Position numbers and translations under genes: made by a program
Part shown: positions 49,667-63,260 of the stretch, piece by piece
Layout of the letters: each line of letters begins with the position of its first letter
Position numbering within the stretch: position 1 is the stretch's first letter
Notes under the pieces: generated by a model
Seen by the model: only the letters and a program-made list of their open reading frames with translations
What the model was told of the DNA's origin: nothing
Database searches by the model: none
Assembly (NCBI RefSeq): GCF_963576545.1
Contig: NC_083646.1
Span: 17,027,961 to 17,091,960, forward strand
DNA: 64,000 bases
Source: Limanda limanda
Lineage: Eukaryota > Chordata > Actinopteri > Pleuronectiformes > Pleuronectidae
Direction of reading: 5' to 3'

Positions 49667-49894
49667 CCTCCGTCAAGAGGATCATGTTCTGAATGTCCGT
49701 TTGTCTGTCAGACAGCAGGATACAGAAAAACTATTGAACCTATTTCTATGCAAAATGGTAAGTGGATTGTTGTTGGGGTGTGACCCAAGAAAGAACCCAT
49801 TATTCTTTTGAGCAGATCTGAGTAAACGGGCCAATCCAGGATTTCTTTTGACTGGCTTATGGCAAGATGGGGCGTTATAGCCTTGGCAGAGGTA
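49667..49894 (+). repeat. MITE with 'acctccgtcaag' inverted ends (copy 2)
   Basis: The left end ttacctccgtcaag and the right end ccttggcagaggtatg are imperfect inverted repeats flanked by TA. The interior includes gtttgtctgtcagacagcag, 'aaaaactattgaacc' and agaacccattattcttttgagc. The order is the same as in the copies at 7655 and 62499. Confidence 0.75.
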
Positions 49895-52740
49895 TGGGCT
49901 CTCTTAGTGCTCCTCCAGTTGGGAATTCGGCTGTGAAATGCTTTATAAGTGAGCACAGAGTGAAGGAGAGAAGCAAAGAGAAATGCTGAAACCAGCTGAT
50001 GCGATGAGATCATGCACATGCTTATCAGTATATTGAGTGAATTTAGACACATTTTGGCGTTTTTTTTATGGAGGACTATTTCTTTGAAAGTATTTGTTCA
50101 CAATAGTTTCCAACCACATCCTCAATTTTGCACATTGACCATATACGGTCCAACCCAAAGACTAGATTTTGACGTAGTCTTGGTTTTGTGGAAGATATAC
50201 CAGAGAGAGTAATGTATGTTTTTTAAGATATGAAAACATAGACCATCATTATATCAAGGGAAATGTTGTTTTGCTGTAACTGAAGCAGCCTGCAGTTTGT
50301 GCCTAAAGCTCAAGTAAAATGCCTCAGACTTAATAATAGGCAGTCCAGGGGTATTATACAAGAGTTTGTTACTATAAAGCAGGGAGTCCAGTCCAAAGCG
50401 GATGACCATATAATGGCTGCGGCTCTAACACTGTAAAACCAATAAAAATACACCACAGAGCATTAGTGTGTAGCCTAACAAAGGAGTAAGTGAGCTGTTG
50501 TTTCCTAAGGAACTCTTTGTCACCTCATTAATTCAGATCGCTGCTGAAAATTTCCAACGTCTTCCACCGTTTTTATTGGTAAGATGTTCTCCAGACCTCT
50601 GTGAGTTTGGGCTTGGAGAGATAAGAGTCATGGTGTATAGATGCAACAGTGGAACAATATTTGGCGAAGCTAACAGGGTTGTCACTGCTAACAGACCTCG
50701 TCTCTGTACAAGGTTTAAGAATCTGGGTGGGAAGCTGAATTAACAAGAGATTCAACTCCCTGAAGAACCAATGTCCATCTGCTCTCGACTAAGACGCCTC
50801 AGCCTCCAGCAGTAACTGACAGCACTGTGAGATTTGTTTAATTCAATGCTGAGAAACAGTTCACATTGAATAAAGTGCTGAGTGACATATTTGGATGAGT
50901 TAATATTGGCAGCGTCTGAAGAGAAAAAACAATCGCTGAATTTCATCAAAAGTGACAAGGGTACAAATGATGAAATGTTTTGATTTTGTTGCTTCTTTCC
51001 CATGTAGTGCCTGATAAACGTGTATGACGATTGAGGTTTGTTCCAGTTTTTTGGTAGAGCAAAACTGTCATTTACCGTTTTTAGAAATCCACATGAATAT
51101 ACGCGGAACAGTGTATCGCTCACTTTGTGGAATCCTCTGAGAAATGTAGCAGAAATACTGCTATCTGTTGTCAATATGGCCAAGTGCTTTTCGCTCATTT
51201 TAAAAGGCAAACACACTTTCACTCAATTCTCTAAAGACAGTATCCTATACTCACCTTTGAAGGACGCTAAGAACTACTGCCGGAATCCCGAGGCAGAAAT
51301 GATCTAGTATTACTGACAGATATGTTTGGTTTTAAGGCGACTGCAGATTTATTATTTTCTAAGCAGAAAATAATAAGGACCGATCTTATCATATCACTGA
51401 AGTTTGCTGTTTTGATACAGTGCAGTGAGCCTTACAGCATTCATAACCAATTACAGGGATTGATAAAACTGCGGCGGCAGATGTGTAGATTCTAGTCTGG
51501 AAAATTGAAAGATGTGACTGTCAAACATCAGACTTGCCTTTTCTGATCACTAAGGAGGAAAACTGGAAGAAAACTATTCTTCAATACCAAGTCAATTACA
51601 GGGTATATAGAGAGTATACATCTCAAGCAGGCCATGCAACTCTTAAATATAAAATGATTGGTCTTATTGAAGTGATGCAAATACTCTCAGCACAGCTTTA
51701 CTCATGAAGACATAAAGAAGGCTTTGGTTAGAACCTGTTATTTGACAAATGGTTTCATATCAATGTAAAAACTCCACTCCACCTCCTCCGAAGGGCTGCA
51801 TTTATTATATATAAAAATTATACACATACTTGGAATCAAATATATGCACAGTAGTTTCAGAACCTTTGATTAATCAGTACCAAAGAAAACATTTGAGCCA
51901 GATGTAGTGGGTTTCACTAGTATAGCCAGTAATGCACAGCTTGACATACATAAACAACACACAAATCATTGAATATGTACATTTGAAGTTATTTAAACAA
52001 GATAATAAAGAAGGATCTCTCCCACTACCAAATTCCTATTTGTTAATGTTATTATTCATCCCCCACCAAAAATACCAGTTAAAGCTGCAATGGGGCGACC
52101 AGTTTGGTTCCGCTCGTGTCTTTCCCATTCTTTCTCGCCATTTCACGCGCATACTATCAGATGCCAAGTTCCTTCAATTTCTGCTTGTGTGTGTTTTGTT
52201 AAAAGCACTGTGTCATTGATCTGCTCTATTTGTCAGTAGACAGGAAGGATCACCTTCTGATAGATGTGGGATAGCTAAAATGCTAACAGTTAGCAGGAAA
52301 AGACCCAGTTCAATATCTTCATTCATGGAATCAGCACGTGAACCTCCTGCTGCTCGTACCCCTGAGCTGTAAACTACAATCAGATGATTATTATCAGATA
52401 AACGGACAAATGGCAAAGTGAGCTCCAACAACGTGCTTTCACTGAGGTGGGAGAACTCTCACTTTCTCTGTAGCCCGAGAGGAAGCATCAGGATGTGAAC
52501 TCTCCAGTGAGTGTTTGTAACTCGACCAAGCTTCAACACGACCACCACTGCGATGACAAACACACGAGTCACCAGTGAAACATTCAGTCAAGGTTTTAAA
52601 GTGAAAGGGAGTGGCGAGTCTTTCTACAGAAACGGATCATAGTCCTGCAGCTCAGAACATCCTGCAGTAGTGCGTGTGTGTTAGGGTGTGGTTCTGCCAG
52701 GGTGTGAAAACACAAGCTGGTTCACTGACACAAACTCACC

Positions 52741-52815
52741 GATGTGAAAGTGTTTCTGAACCAAGCTGGGAAGGTCTTCCTCGCTGTATGACTGGATCGA
52801 GACACCACATATTTA
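52741..52815 (-). promoter_or_regulatory. TATA box plus splice donor: candidate 5' exon
   Basis: On the minus strand ATATAAATATG at about 52809-52819 is followed roughly 75 nt later by CACATCG|gtgagt (donor at about 52741). The block could be a short noncoding first exon. The alternative cag|TCATACAGC acceptor within it would make a small coding exon (SYSEEDLPSLVQKHFHI). Neither reading has family support. Confidence 0.15.
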
Positions 52816-53338
52816 TATCGTGAATCATGGGTTTCTCTGCGGCTGAGGATTTTCACACTGTGTTCTTAACCGATCCCTGTTCCTGTTGGATTTCCCAGAT
52901 GCCATTGTGCTATAAACATCGGATTGGCAGCCAGACACAGCGAGCCGGGCTCATTCTGGTTCCCCTCTTCTTGGAGTTTTTCTACGCAGGCAAACAAAAC
53001 AGTTTGGCTCATTCTTCAACGATATTTGGGGATTTACACTGTTGGATGTGACCAAAACCTCATCATGTCAGAGGTTATTTCATATCCATACAACCGTGCC
53101 TTTTCTCAACTGTTAAAATTGGGGCTTCGTCTTGCAGATCAAAGTCAGCTGTGTTTACACCAAACACGAAGCAAATTTTTCACGGAAAGTCAATGCAAAG
53201 ATGAAAATATACAACAAAAAGTGCTGCGACGAGACGGATGAGTGTTAGTTAAGCCGATCAGCATCGATGGGTCGGGGTAGAGATGTTGAAATTCCCTGTG
53301 AAAGCTGCGTGTGACCCTGGATCGTCTTGTGGACTCAC

Positions 53339-53417
53339 CAATGACTGCGTTGGCTTCACCGGCGTTTTCCACACCTCGTACACACAGGAATTGTCGTGGA
53401 ACTCCTCTCCTCTTTTG
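53339..53417 (-). CDS. Candidate coding exon, family unknown
   Basis: On the minus strand a pyrimidine tract and acceptor (gtttctcctcag|C at 53418) and a strong donor TTG|gtgagt at 53339 enclose 79 nt. One frame reads KRGEEFHDNSCVYEV, then WKTPVKPTQSL, ending in phase 0. It is short and stands alone; the second frame (RGVPRQFLCV, then RGVENAGEANAVIG) is also open. I know no family that fits. Chance splice motifs are a real alternative. Confidence 0.2.
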
Positions 53418-56400
53418 CTGAGGAGAAACGGGCGAATATTAGTGGGTTGTGTTTACTTGTGTTGCTCATGCCTCTTGCAGCAGCGAGTCTGGTTTGTTTT
53501 GAGCACTCTATAGTGTACTTGTGGCTCTCCTTTGCAGACGTTCTCCGTGCTGTTTGACAGGATTCTTGCTTGAGTGAATAAAGAGGTAAGTGGTGTTTGA
53601 GTCTGTTGTGGGGGGGGAAAGTCTGGGCCATAATTAGCAAATTATGGTTTTCTGGTCCATGTCACACTTTTAATACCCTAACAACGTCCATGCAGCAAAA
53701 GTCAAACCTTTGTAAGCTACCGGCTCCTTATATTGTTTCGACTGGTGAGAGTCTCTCTGATTGTAATTACCGCACCATTCTGTGTTGTGTTCACTCTCCA
53801 CCATGTTTGTTTGTGTTGCCGTCATGCTTTATGCCAGGATAGGCTCACTGGCTCCTGGTTCAAACTTTAGCACCGAATTTGGTATTGGAATATTTATTTT
53901 CTTCTTGAGACAAATGTAATAAGTGTATTTCACAACATGTTGAACTATTCCTTCCAAGGCTGGATATGCTTGGTTTCATAGATTGATTCAATTTGTCCAT
54001 TTTTGGACAAAGTCACTTGTAGCTGCTGAGTAAGATAAGGGTCTGGAGCCTTCCTTCAATTTGTTGTCAGACGTCAGGAAAACACTGTGGACACTCTTCT
54101 CACTCACCCTTACACAGAAATACTTTCACACCTCTGGACAGTTTACAGTGGTAAATTCAGCTTCCCCTGCAGACTGGGAGGAAACTCACATGCACATGGT
54201 GAAAATAAACAGCTGCAGGGTGATTAATCATATGTCAAATGAAGTGCTCTCTAGTGAACCTGTCATTAGTGTGGTGTCAAAGGAAACTCATTTTCACTGA
54301 CAGTACAATCATGGATTCTTGGGTTGATCATTTGGTTGTGACCCAGACTTTAGGGGAAAAATTATATTTGGCATACAGCTTCCTTCAGATGTCCACAGTG
54401 TGTTAACCAGTTTATCTGGGATTAGTGACAAATTTATGATTGCAAGTCAACAAACATGCAATCTGTGAATTTTCTGGCGGACATCCATCATATTCTACTG
54501 CTGAAAGGACTCCACAGCTCATTGTTCCTGGAAACCCATACTGTGCATTGGGAGGTTGGTATATAGGCAGATTTGGGCTCTGTGATTATTTCACAATTGT
54601 ACATGATCCAGTCACAAAACGTCACAGGTGAGAAGTTGAAATCAAACTTGTGCTTATTTGACAATGTAGTAGTCTGTACTGATGGGTCAGACTGTGAATA
54701 TGTTGATTGACCCCGGGCCGGTGTCGTCCCTTTGCTGGATGGTCTCTAGTTCTTGTTGGTCTGTTGTCAGAGTATTTGCAGACAGCACTGCCCAGCCACT
54801 CTGGTTTTTGTGATTACCAAGTGAAAAATGTTCGAACTTCTAAAATTTGAAAAGTTTATGTTTTTAAGATTACAATTTTAATCCCAATTCTATTTTGAGG
54901 ACACGTAACTGGTCCCACAAGATGTTATTGTGTAGGTTTGCAATAGAAGATGCATCTGCAGAAAAAGCTGCTTATTTATTTCCACCTACACTTTGGATCA
55001 GTTTACACTTAATCATCCTTTGGTTTTGACACGGCCAGGCCATTTGTTCTGGTACAACACTACATGTCGGTTTCTGTGTGTGAAGTGGAATTTGTTTCCA
55101 TGTACTGATGAAGTATGATCCTCAGAAGGTAGAAATCCAACGAGGGGGCATCCCCTGCTTTTTTGCAACCTGCCACACTACAAAGAGCCTCACTGAGCCA
55201 AGCCTCGACCATCAGCCAGCTGCACTGGGCCTCTGAAGGCAACATCAGAGAGCAGAGTGTGGTCGCTAGTGGCTAACCAGTGACCATATTATGAGCTGAG
55301 CGCCTAAGTCTCTCTCTAAACCTTCTGGAAGTTCAAAGCAGCGGTGAGGTTTGGGGAGAAGGCCGCTCCATCATGCTCCCATTCAGATGGCTGAGTGTTG
55401 TGGCCCAGCGGGAGTGGATTGACCAAATGGGGTCCATAGTTTATCAATGAACATCTAGAGCGCGGGGACTGCGTGTGGACGCGAGCTCAGAGGGTCAATG
55501 ATGGTCTTAAATCATCTATCAGGCCTTGTGCTCTGCGGCGGGATTCAGTGAAACTGAAACAATGGGACGACCGCATTTGATCTGAGTTTCTAAGATTACT
55601 GTCGGATCAAAAGTTTGAATGAGGTAAGAACTGAGAAGAAGTGAGTTTGAGGTTGTTTCCTCAGCAGAATTGTATCATAACATCGCTTTACATCCATGGT
55701 CCCAGTATCTTTTCCACTTTTCACATGTTTTGGTGGACAGCTCTACAGAGACTAGGAAAGAAAGATAAAGGCTTCTACTCAGTGGGGAAAGATGTGAGCT
55801 GCGTTTGAACTGAGGTCACCAGGAGCGCACATCATTACTGTTTCACCATCAAAAAAAAAGATAAACCCTTTTATGGCGAGGTTATTACTGAGTACTGAGA
55901 GATACTGGATGTGTGTGTACGTTTGTGTCTTTTAAGGTCAATCCTTAAAATTTACAGAAAAATGTAAAAGCCCTTCAAAGTCGGCCTGAACTCCTCCCTG
56001 ATTCTCTCATGTCATTTTCCTTCTGACCGCCACTGCCCTCTCTTCGTTTGAAACTCTCTCCCTCCGGCCAAGCAGTAATTATCATATAATCATCTTGTTA
56101 GAGTTCTTATTGTTAATACCCTTTCTGGTAAATGTAGGACACACACATCCATGAAGCATGCGATTCCAGCACGCGTGTGTGCACGTTTGTGCATGCAAGT
56201 CCCTCATGTCCCTCTCATGTGAGCCCTGTGTGTGTGTGTTTCTTTTTCTTCAGATGTTATCTCTCCATATGTGTTCCTGTACGTGCATGTAAGCTAATGT
56301 GTGTATCTGCTTTACAGTAGATGCCTGTCCCTCCTAAAGATGTGGTCTCGATGTCCCTGATTCCTGCTACTGGGTCATTTCTCTCCAAGTTTCTGTTGAA

Positions 56401-58273
56401 GTAATTGACTCTATTCCTCTGAGTCTGTGTAATGAGATTGAAATAGCTGCAGAAAAGACAGAAATATTTTCTTAATTTGTCCCAGTGTGTGTGTGTCTGT
56501 GTGTGTATTCTCGGAAGTGAGGGCGCTTGGTTGTGGCTTTGTGATCCATCTACTTGTCATGGACATGTCTGTTCAGTTTGAAATGTCGCTGTAGTGAGGA
56601 GACCAAAATAGCTGCGTGCCAAATTTGGCAAATGATGCAAGTGCCACATCTATTGCTACCATCGTCTTCCAGGTCAGTGCTCACAGTCAAGCCCTGGATG
56701 AAGCTCCTGCATGTGATCAAACGTATTTGGCAGGTCTTCCCGATACAATTTCACAATGCAACAGCCATTCTTTAAATTCCATTAAAAGAGGTTCACAGGA
56801 TTACATGACAGGAGAAAGGAGATCCAGATTCTTGGACGGGGGAAAGTGGAAGGGAAGGAGGAAAGTGAGCGGGAAATCACATTCCTGCAGCGTCCATGTG
56901 TGTGTGTGACACACCGCACCCACCCTGCACCCTGCCTGAGCAGCTGGCCAGGTCGCTTGCGAAAGAGGCGCTGCCGAAACCCCCTTTTGTTTTACTGGCT
57001 TTCCCCTTTCTTTTTAGTGGGGCATATTAAAACCGTCTATGGCCTTTCTGTGGTCACACAATGTTTCAATTTCCTCCTCGTCACTTTGAGTCCTCCTCTC
57101 CTCCTCTCTTCTGCGCTCCCCTCGCCGTCTTCACTCTGCCATCACATCAAGGAACCTCCAAATTAGACGTCGTGAAGGCAGATCTCTAATCATACTACCG
57201 GTCCAGTTTCATCGGGTCAATCAGAAGAGAAGCGGGTTTTTTAGTTTTTTTTTAGGACAGTTTACGGGAAATTGGGAGGAAATTAGAGTTGCTGTACTGG
57301 GATGAACGGCCATTATGTAAGGACATAACTATGAAGTAATGCAAAGGTGTTTGTACTCTAGTCAACTGAGAAAAGGATGATGTATAAGTCAAAGGCTAAA
57401 AGCAGAACTAAGAATATACGAAAAGAAAGAAAATCTGAAACTGAAAGGAGACGGATATTTGCTTGATTTGCCATGACGACGATAATGATATGATGATGAT
57501 GGCGATGATACTGTATAATGAGGAAAATGATCCCCCCTTATTTTTCTTCTTACTGCTGTGGTTTGGTGAAGTACAATAAAAGAGCATATCCACTACCTAT
57601 GCCATTTATGTTTTGATCGTGTAAATCAATATGCAATGTCAAATTTATGTAATTGTTGCTGCTGTATATAGTGGAAGAGACATATGGGAAGTCAAACTAT
57701 TTGTTATTAAGGGCTGAACTGAAATATGCACACAACACTGGAACTGTAGCATCACTCAAACTGCAGTTTTCAGTCATATGGACATTATTTAGGACATTTG
57801 TGAATTAATACAAATAAACATAACCTGAGGTGGAGTCATGGAAACACTCCTGAACACCAGATTCCAGATGTTATTTATGATTTAATAACAAAAGCAAAAC
57901 ATTTTTCAGTCCTCTGATGGATGATTTAAATCAGCTTATTTCCACTGCTGGTTTATGAATTTGGTCTCCTTTAAAATAGAACTGCGCTCTCCCTTCGTTT
58001 TTGCAAAGTGCAGAAGCCCACCACACCCACTAATAAATCAAATTCAGGCGAAAGTACAAAAACATGCAACATGAAAATTAGCCAAGGCAATCCCGCGCCT
58101 CACTGATTTACATGGCGTGAAAACAGATCCATAATGTTTTGCAAAGCTTTGCATGTCAGACACGGAAAACCCAGCAGATTTATGAAAGTTGCAGATCCGT
58201 ACATGAAAATATGACAGGCGGATTCAGCAGCATGTGTTTCAAAGCGTTACAGCAAATTCTGTGTGTGCCTCTC

Positions 58274-58320
58274 TGTGTGTGTGTGTGTGTATGTGTGTGC
58301 ATGCATGCGTGTGTGTGCGT
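58274..58320. repeat. (GT)n microsatellite with GCAT interruptions
   Basis: GT repeat interrupted by AT and GCATGCATGC. Confidence 0.93.
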
Positions 58321-60654
58321 CTTTGGCTGTGACAGGGGAGTTTCCAGACTCCACAGACCCCGATGAATGGGTCACTGTGTGTCCGTAACTTTGGGTTCAT
58401 GTGGTCAGCTGTAACATTTGCACACTCGTTTTTCTCATCGATGCAAAATACTCTGCCCTTCAAAATCCCGATCCACTCATCAGCAGACACACAAAATACA
58501 ACATGTTCCCTGCTGCATGTTGCACGATTGAAATATCCTGTGATTCACTATAGAACTTGTTATTTCACCTGCCGAGACGTCCATCCACTGCTGTCGTGAC
58601 ACGGATCACTTGTGGCCCAAAATATCATCAACCACCAGTGTAGTTGATGACTCACACTCACCAACAAGTGTGTTCGGCCTCCAGACACGTGGCCGTGACT
58701 AAATATCGACAAAGTTCCAAACTACAGTGGCTATAAGATTAACAGGCGAAGACAAGTAAAATCCTTTAAACCCCGGTCCAATATGATGTATAAGGGTAAA
58801 ATATTAGCCCTGAGACTTCTGCCCCGGAGGGACTTTCCTTCCTCTAAATGAATTCCAGGGTTGTGTGTGAGGAGAAGCTGATCCAGCCACTAATGACCAA
58901 AACCAGGTCCAGTCGTAGCAGTATTTGTTCCATTAGTGTGGCCAGAGTTCATAAATCTCTTGGGAATCTGAATTCATCACATTTACCGTCTTCTTTACAT
59001 TCAATGAATACTGGAGATGGTCAGGCATTTGTTTTTATTCCAAATTTCACCATCAGACCTAATTGCTTTATTCCTGATTTCTTTACCCGTAGTTAAGAAA
59101 CTTGACCATAGCCATTGTTTATGCCAAGTTCAGACTACAGGACTTTCAATGTGGTGCACACTACTGTGCAGCTCACAATGCAGGACTTGTGTGTTCATGA
59201 GTCTTGCAGTCGTTGTGATCTACTACTACATGACTGACTGGCGAAAGGGAGTCACACACACTTCATGGTATCGAACCACGAGAACCTCCAAGTAGAGTGT
59301 CAGGACTCCAAACTTCATTTAATCACAAAAACGCTCTGCATAAAACAGTTCAGCGGACATCACGGCTTATCATAGGAATAATTCAAAATTTTGACGTTAA
59401 GAATGTAATGTAATACATTTCTTCCAAAAGGTGGTGGCACCTCAGCCCCTTCAACCTGTCCTGCTCTCCACAGAGTGATTGATGACTGACGATCAAAAGA
59501 TGGTTTGGCTCCGATCTGGAGCTTTTGTTGGCGAATTCCAAAATTTGTCGGCAAGTTAGATTGAACTAGACATTGGGGACATCTAGGTTATGACATTATG
59601 ATGCATGTTACTCCAGATGACAGAATTCTGTGATAACTGCAAGTCTTGACTGTCAACTGGACCCATGAAGGATAGACAGTTATAGTTAGAGACCCCTCCC
59701 CCCTCTCTACTGTGCAGCATGACCAGCACTAAACATTTTAGAGCTGCTGGTGACTTAGCATGTGTTGACCTAACACGTCCAGTGGAGATCAGTGCTAACT
59801 TTACAAAGCTGTAGGCTAACAAGCATATTTAGATTTCAGGTTGCAGGCTCAACTTTTCTCAAATGGACAACATGCTGGTTTTCTGAGGTCACCTCTCCCC
59901 CTGTTTAATTCTCACGTTACTGGAGCAAGACTCTGTCGTGAGTGACCTCTCCGGTCTGCTTTCACGACGTAATGTTTTCTGCCAGACGGGCCCTTTCTCC
60001 CAGACATCCTCACTGTAGTGCTGCCAGCGCTGTGTCTGCTCCTCTCATCAGAACCAGTGAGACCAGAGCACAGTCGCTCTCTGTCCTCCTGCTCTCACTG
60101 TGGAGCTCTGTTTATTTCTCCAACAGGACAGTGACAGATTTAGCCCATCAGACAAGGAGGGAAGGAGGGACCGACCGGCAGGAGCGAGGGAAATAAGTGC
60201 ACATGTGTCACAGGAAGAAAAGTGAGGAGATGGTATAATGATAGAGAGAAGAGAAGAAACAAATGGGAGGAAAGAAGAAAGTTATTGCAGCTCCTGTGGC
60301 TCCAATTTGTCCATTTCCAGAGATTCTGAGTAGTCTTTTGTCAACAAGCGCCTTGAGTGTGAGTGTTGTCAGAGCCATGATGATAATGATGTCAGTGGGG
60401 CACAGTCAGAGTCTACGCAAGTTAAAATAAGAAATAAGTCTTCTGGGAAATGAATGACAGCAAACGACAGAAGTGTATGAGATAATATATGTGAAATGTG
60501 TTTTTAAAAGGTTTTTAAAGTAATAACAAATTAAATTTGGATGAAAACCATGTTTATGACGCAAACCTTGGTCAGTCAAATTAATTGGAACATGAATTAG
60601 AGCTCAGAGGAGGCTAGAGGTGCAGGTTATTGTATTCAGTTACTCACTGACTGA

Positions 60655-60775
60655 CTCTCAGATGCTCCCAGGCCAGATGGGATATGTAGTCCCTCCAGTG
60701 GGTTCTGGGTCCAACCTGGGGTTCCCTCCAAGTTGGGAGGCCTGGTAAACCTCCAATTGACTTAACATCTCTGAA
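60655..60775 (-). repeat. Dispersed retroelement-derived repeat, inverted copy
   Basis: Contains gctcccaggccagatgggat, atgtagtccctccagtgggt and tctgggtccaacctggggtt. These are the reverse complement of the family whose forward copy starts near 62930 (compare aagaaccagaactcgctgga and gcctgggaacagctcaggat). Confidence 0.6.
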
Positions 60776-62498
60776 TCCCCAATTTAGTCAAGGAGACAAG
60801 ATGTTTAATTTTGGTCAAATTTAATTGGGTCATATCCACTTTACAATTCGCTTTATCTCTCTCTGCTGTAACTTCCGGGGCAAAGAAAGTATAACAAAGG
60901 AAAAACACACTAGTAGCCAACACACTAGTAGCAGTTATTTCCTTCCACTCGTAATGGATCCTTATCAGTTGCTATTTGCTACATAACGTGTATTAAACTT
61001 TTTTACATGACTTCATCCATGATTTGCACCTGATCAGGTAGATTTTCATTGGGAATCTAGGTGGAGACAACAACTCCCATGATCCCACCGTGCTTCACGA
61101 CATAATCAAATTAGGTCTTTTGTTATTGTTTTAATTAAGAGATCCCTCGTGGCTGAAGTTACATTTTACATTTAAAGACCAAAAAGAGTTGTGATTCAAC
61201 TTTTCAAATTGAATTCATTTTCTACAGATGGTGAAAACCGTCAGTAGTGCAACATATGACAAAGATTTGTCTACAAAAACCTGAAAAGTACCTCTAAATG
61301 TACGTCAAACAGCAAATTCCTACTAGTACAATCTGACACATCCATCTCAGGATATAAAAATCTCCTTAAAACTGTGTCGATGGCCGTTTCTATATTCTGC
61401 AGATGTGTCAAATTATAAACTTTTTCAACAGTAGTCATAACAAAACACATTTCAAGCTCAGTTCCTGATTCTCCCGCCCAAGTCTTGATTTCACACTATA
61501 GCGCCCAGAAAAATAGTGGAAGCTGGCAACCACTCTGGAGTTTTTAATGATGATTTTAAGAGCCACAGTAAGAATTCCTGTACAGAATATTGCAGAGGCT
61601 TCTAACAGACAGGAGTATAATCCCAAACCCAGATTCGACACATGAATGAAAATGTATACGCCCGCCTCAGTCTTGCGTAAAATCAATCATTCATCCCAAT
61701 CTGCTATTCGTCTTTCGTCTTTTCTTTTCCTAACCCCTCCCTTCCTGCTGTTTGCAGTATCATATGTTCCACCGCATGCCCAGGGGAGTGAGGATATACG
61801 CAAACTTTCATCTGTAAGTGACACGCTGTCATAACTGCTTGGGTGGAGCGAGAAGTAGGGAACAACTCGAGAGGGAAGATGTGGAGAGACACTGAGAATT
61901 AAGTGAAATGTTACCGGGTAGATGTCACCTCTGTTTAGGTGCGATGGGAAACTCACACGGGCTGGAAGACGCACACATCTCCAGAAAGGTGTGTTTGTGG
62001 TGAGATTTGTTAAAGACTATGTGCAATATTATAATGCGGATATATTTGATTATTTGAATGATCTGTCACTGCATCAACAGAGATGCAAACACGGCCTCTG
62101 TATGAGATCTGCAAGCTGAATTACTTCTGTCAATGTGGCTTTAGGTGCTGGTGGGTGGGGGCTGTGGGATCTGGAAAGAGAGAGCCTTCACAGTGCTGCG
62201 GTCACACAGTTTGACAACACTGAAGGCAAAGATGAGCACAAGCCGGTCCACGAGGAGGAATCTGAAATCTGAGCCAGTAGGATGATGGAAAGAAGACAGT
62301 GAGGAGCTCAGACGAAATGAGCGCGTCACGGTAATTGCCCAATTCCTCCGTGATGACCCACCAAGGCCATCAAATCTCTGGGAAAAAATGTATTCATCAT
62401 AATGATCCTGAGCCAGGGAATAGTAACTATAAGCAGACGACTTCAGCTGAAGCACCTATAGAGGGGAGCTCATGGTGGCACCATGGCCAGCACAGATG

Positions 62499-62803
62499 AC
62501 CTCTGTCAAGGAGGATGTGTTTTCATCACTGTCTGTCTGTCAGCTAGATGATGCAAAAACCACTGAACCGATTTTCTATAATCCAAAGAGGATCCATTCT
62601 GTGCACATTGGAATAATGGGCGGATCCCTTCAACATTATGAGATTCAACATTTTTGTGAATTTCTCAAGCAATTATCCAGAGTTTAGATTAAAAAGAAAT
62701 TCTGCCATACAGCTGAAATTGGTGTTGATCTGCATAATTGTCCATACATGATCTCAATATATATATATGCAATATGTGGCCAATCAGTCTTGGTGGAGGT
62801 ATC
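62499..62803 (+). repeat. MITE with 'acctctgtcaagg' inverted ends (copy 3)
   Basis: The left end gacctctgtcaaggagg and the right end cttggtggaggtatc are imperfect inverted repeats. The interior contains ctgtctgtctgtcagctaga and aaaccactgaaccgattttc. This is the longest of the three copies (about 305 bp). Confidence 0.75.
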
Positions 62804-62909
62804 TGCCCTTCTAGATTGTTAATCCATCTGTTGTGGTGAAAAAGGAGTTTACCATTTACCAGTAGAAACGTTCCAACTCTCACCTAATGCATGAGAATAA
62901 GATCGCTAA

Positions 62910-63260
62910 TTCATGCCGGGTGACTGGGCTCAGCCTCTAAGGCTCATCACATCTCCATGGGATGAGGAGTTCTGGCATCCGGGGGGAGCTTGGAGGAGAA
63001 ACACTTTGGGCATCTAGTCAGGCTGCCTCCTGGTCATATTCTGTGAGAGGTTTATCTGGCACTCCCAACCAGGGGGAGACCCAGGGCAAGAACCAGAACT
63101 CGCTGGAGTTACTTATCCAATAATGCCTGGGAACAGCTCAGGATCCCCCAGGACGAGCTGGAACACATGGCTGGGGAGTGGGATGTCTGGAATACCCAAC
63201 CCGACCAGTTGACTCTGTGACTTAATCTCGGATAAGCAAATGACACTGGAAGGATGGGCT
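62910..63260 (+). repeat. Dispersed retroelement-derived repeat, forward copy
   Basis: Contains ttgggcatctagtcaggctg, cctcctggtcatattctgtg, gcctgggaacagctcaggat, agctggaacacatggctggg and tctcggataagcaaatgaca, in the order found in a very common fish retroelement-derived repeat ending 'ggataagcggaagatgg'. No intact reading frame. Confidence 0.65.

Larger units (their letters stand above)
34539..52740. other. Long stretch without a supportable gene
   Basis: No reading frame on either strand combines length, splice borders and family resemblance. Contents I can name are repeat fragments (separate entries) and short GA-rich or TG-rich tracts. Intron of a gene outside the window is as likely as intergenic DNA. 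Confidence 0.55.
53418..62498. other. Right flank without a supportable gene
   Basis: Mostly unique-looking sequence. Contains short (GT)n near 56485, a (GT)n at 58274, a (GAT)n-like patch near 57478-57510 and a retroelement-derived repeat at 60655. No splice-bounded exon with family resemblance was seen on either strand. Confidence 0.5.

Noticed and set aside
52213..52431. 72-codon minus-strand hydrophobic frame
   Set aside because: No splice borders and no recognisable family; length is within chance expectation.
59942..60196. 84-codon plus-strand frame rich in Ser/Arg
   Set aside because: No splice borders, no family match, and the sequence drifts into a GA-rich low-complexity tail.
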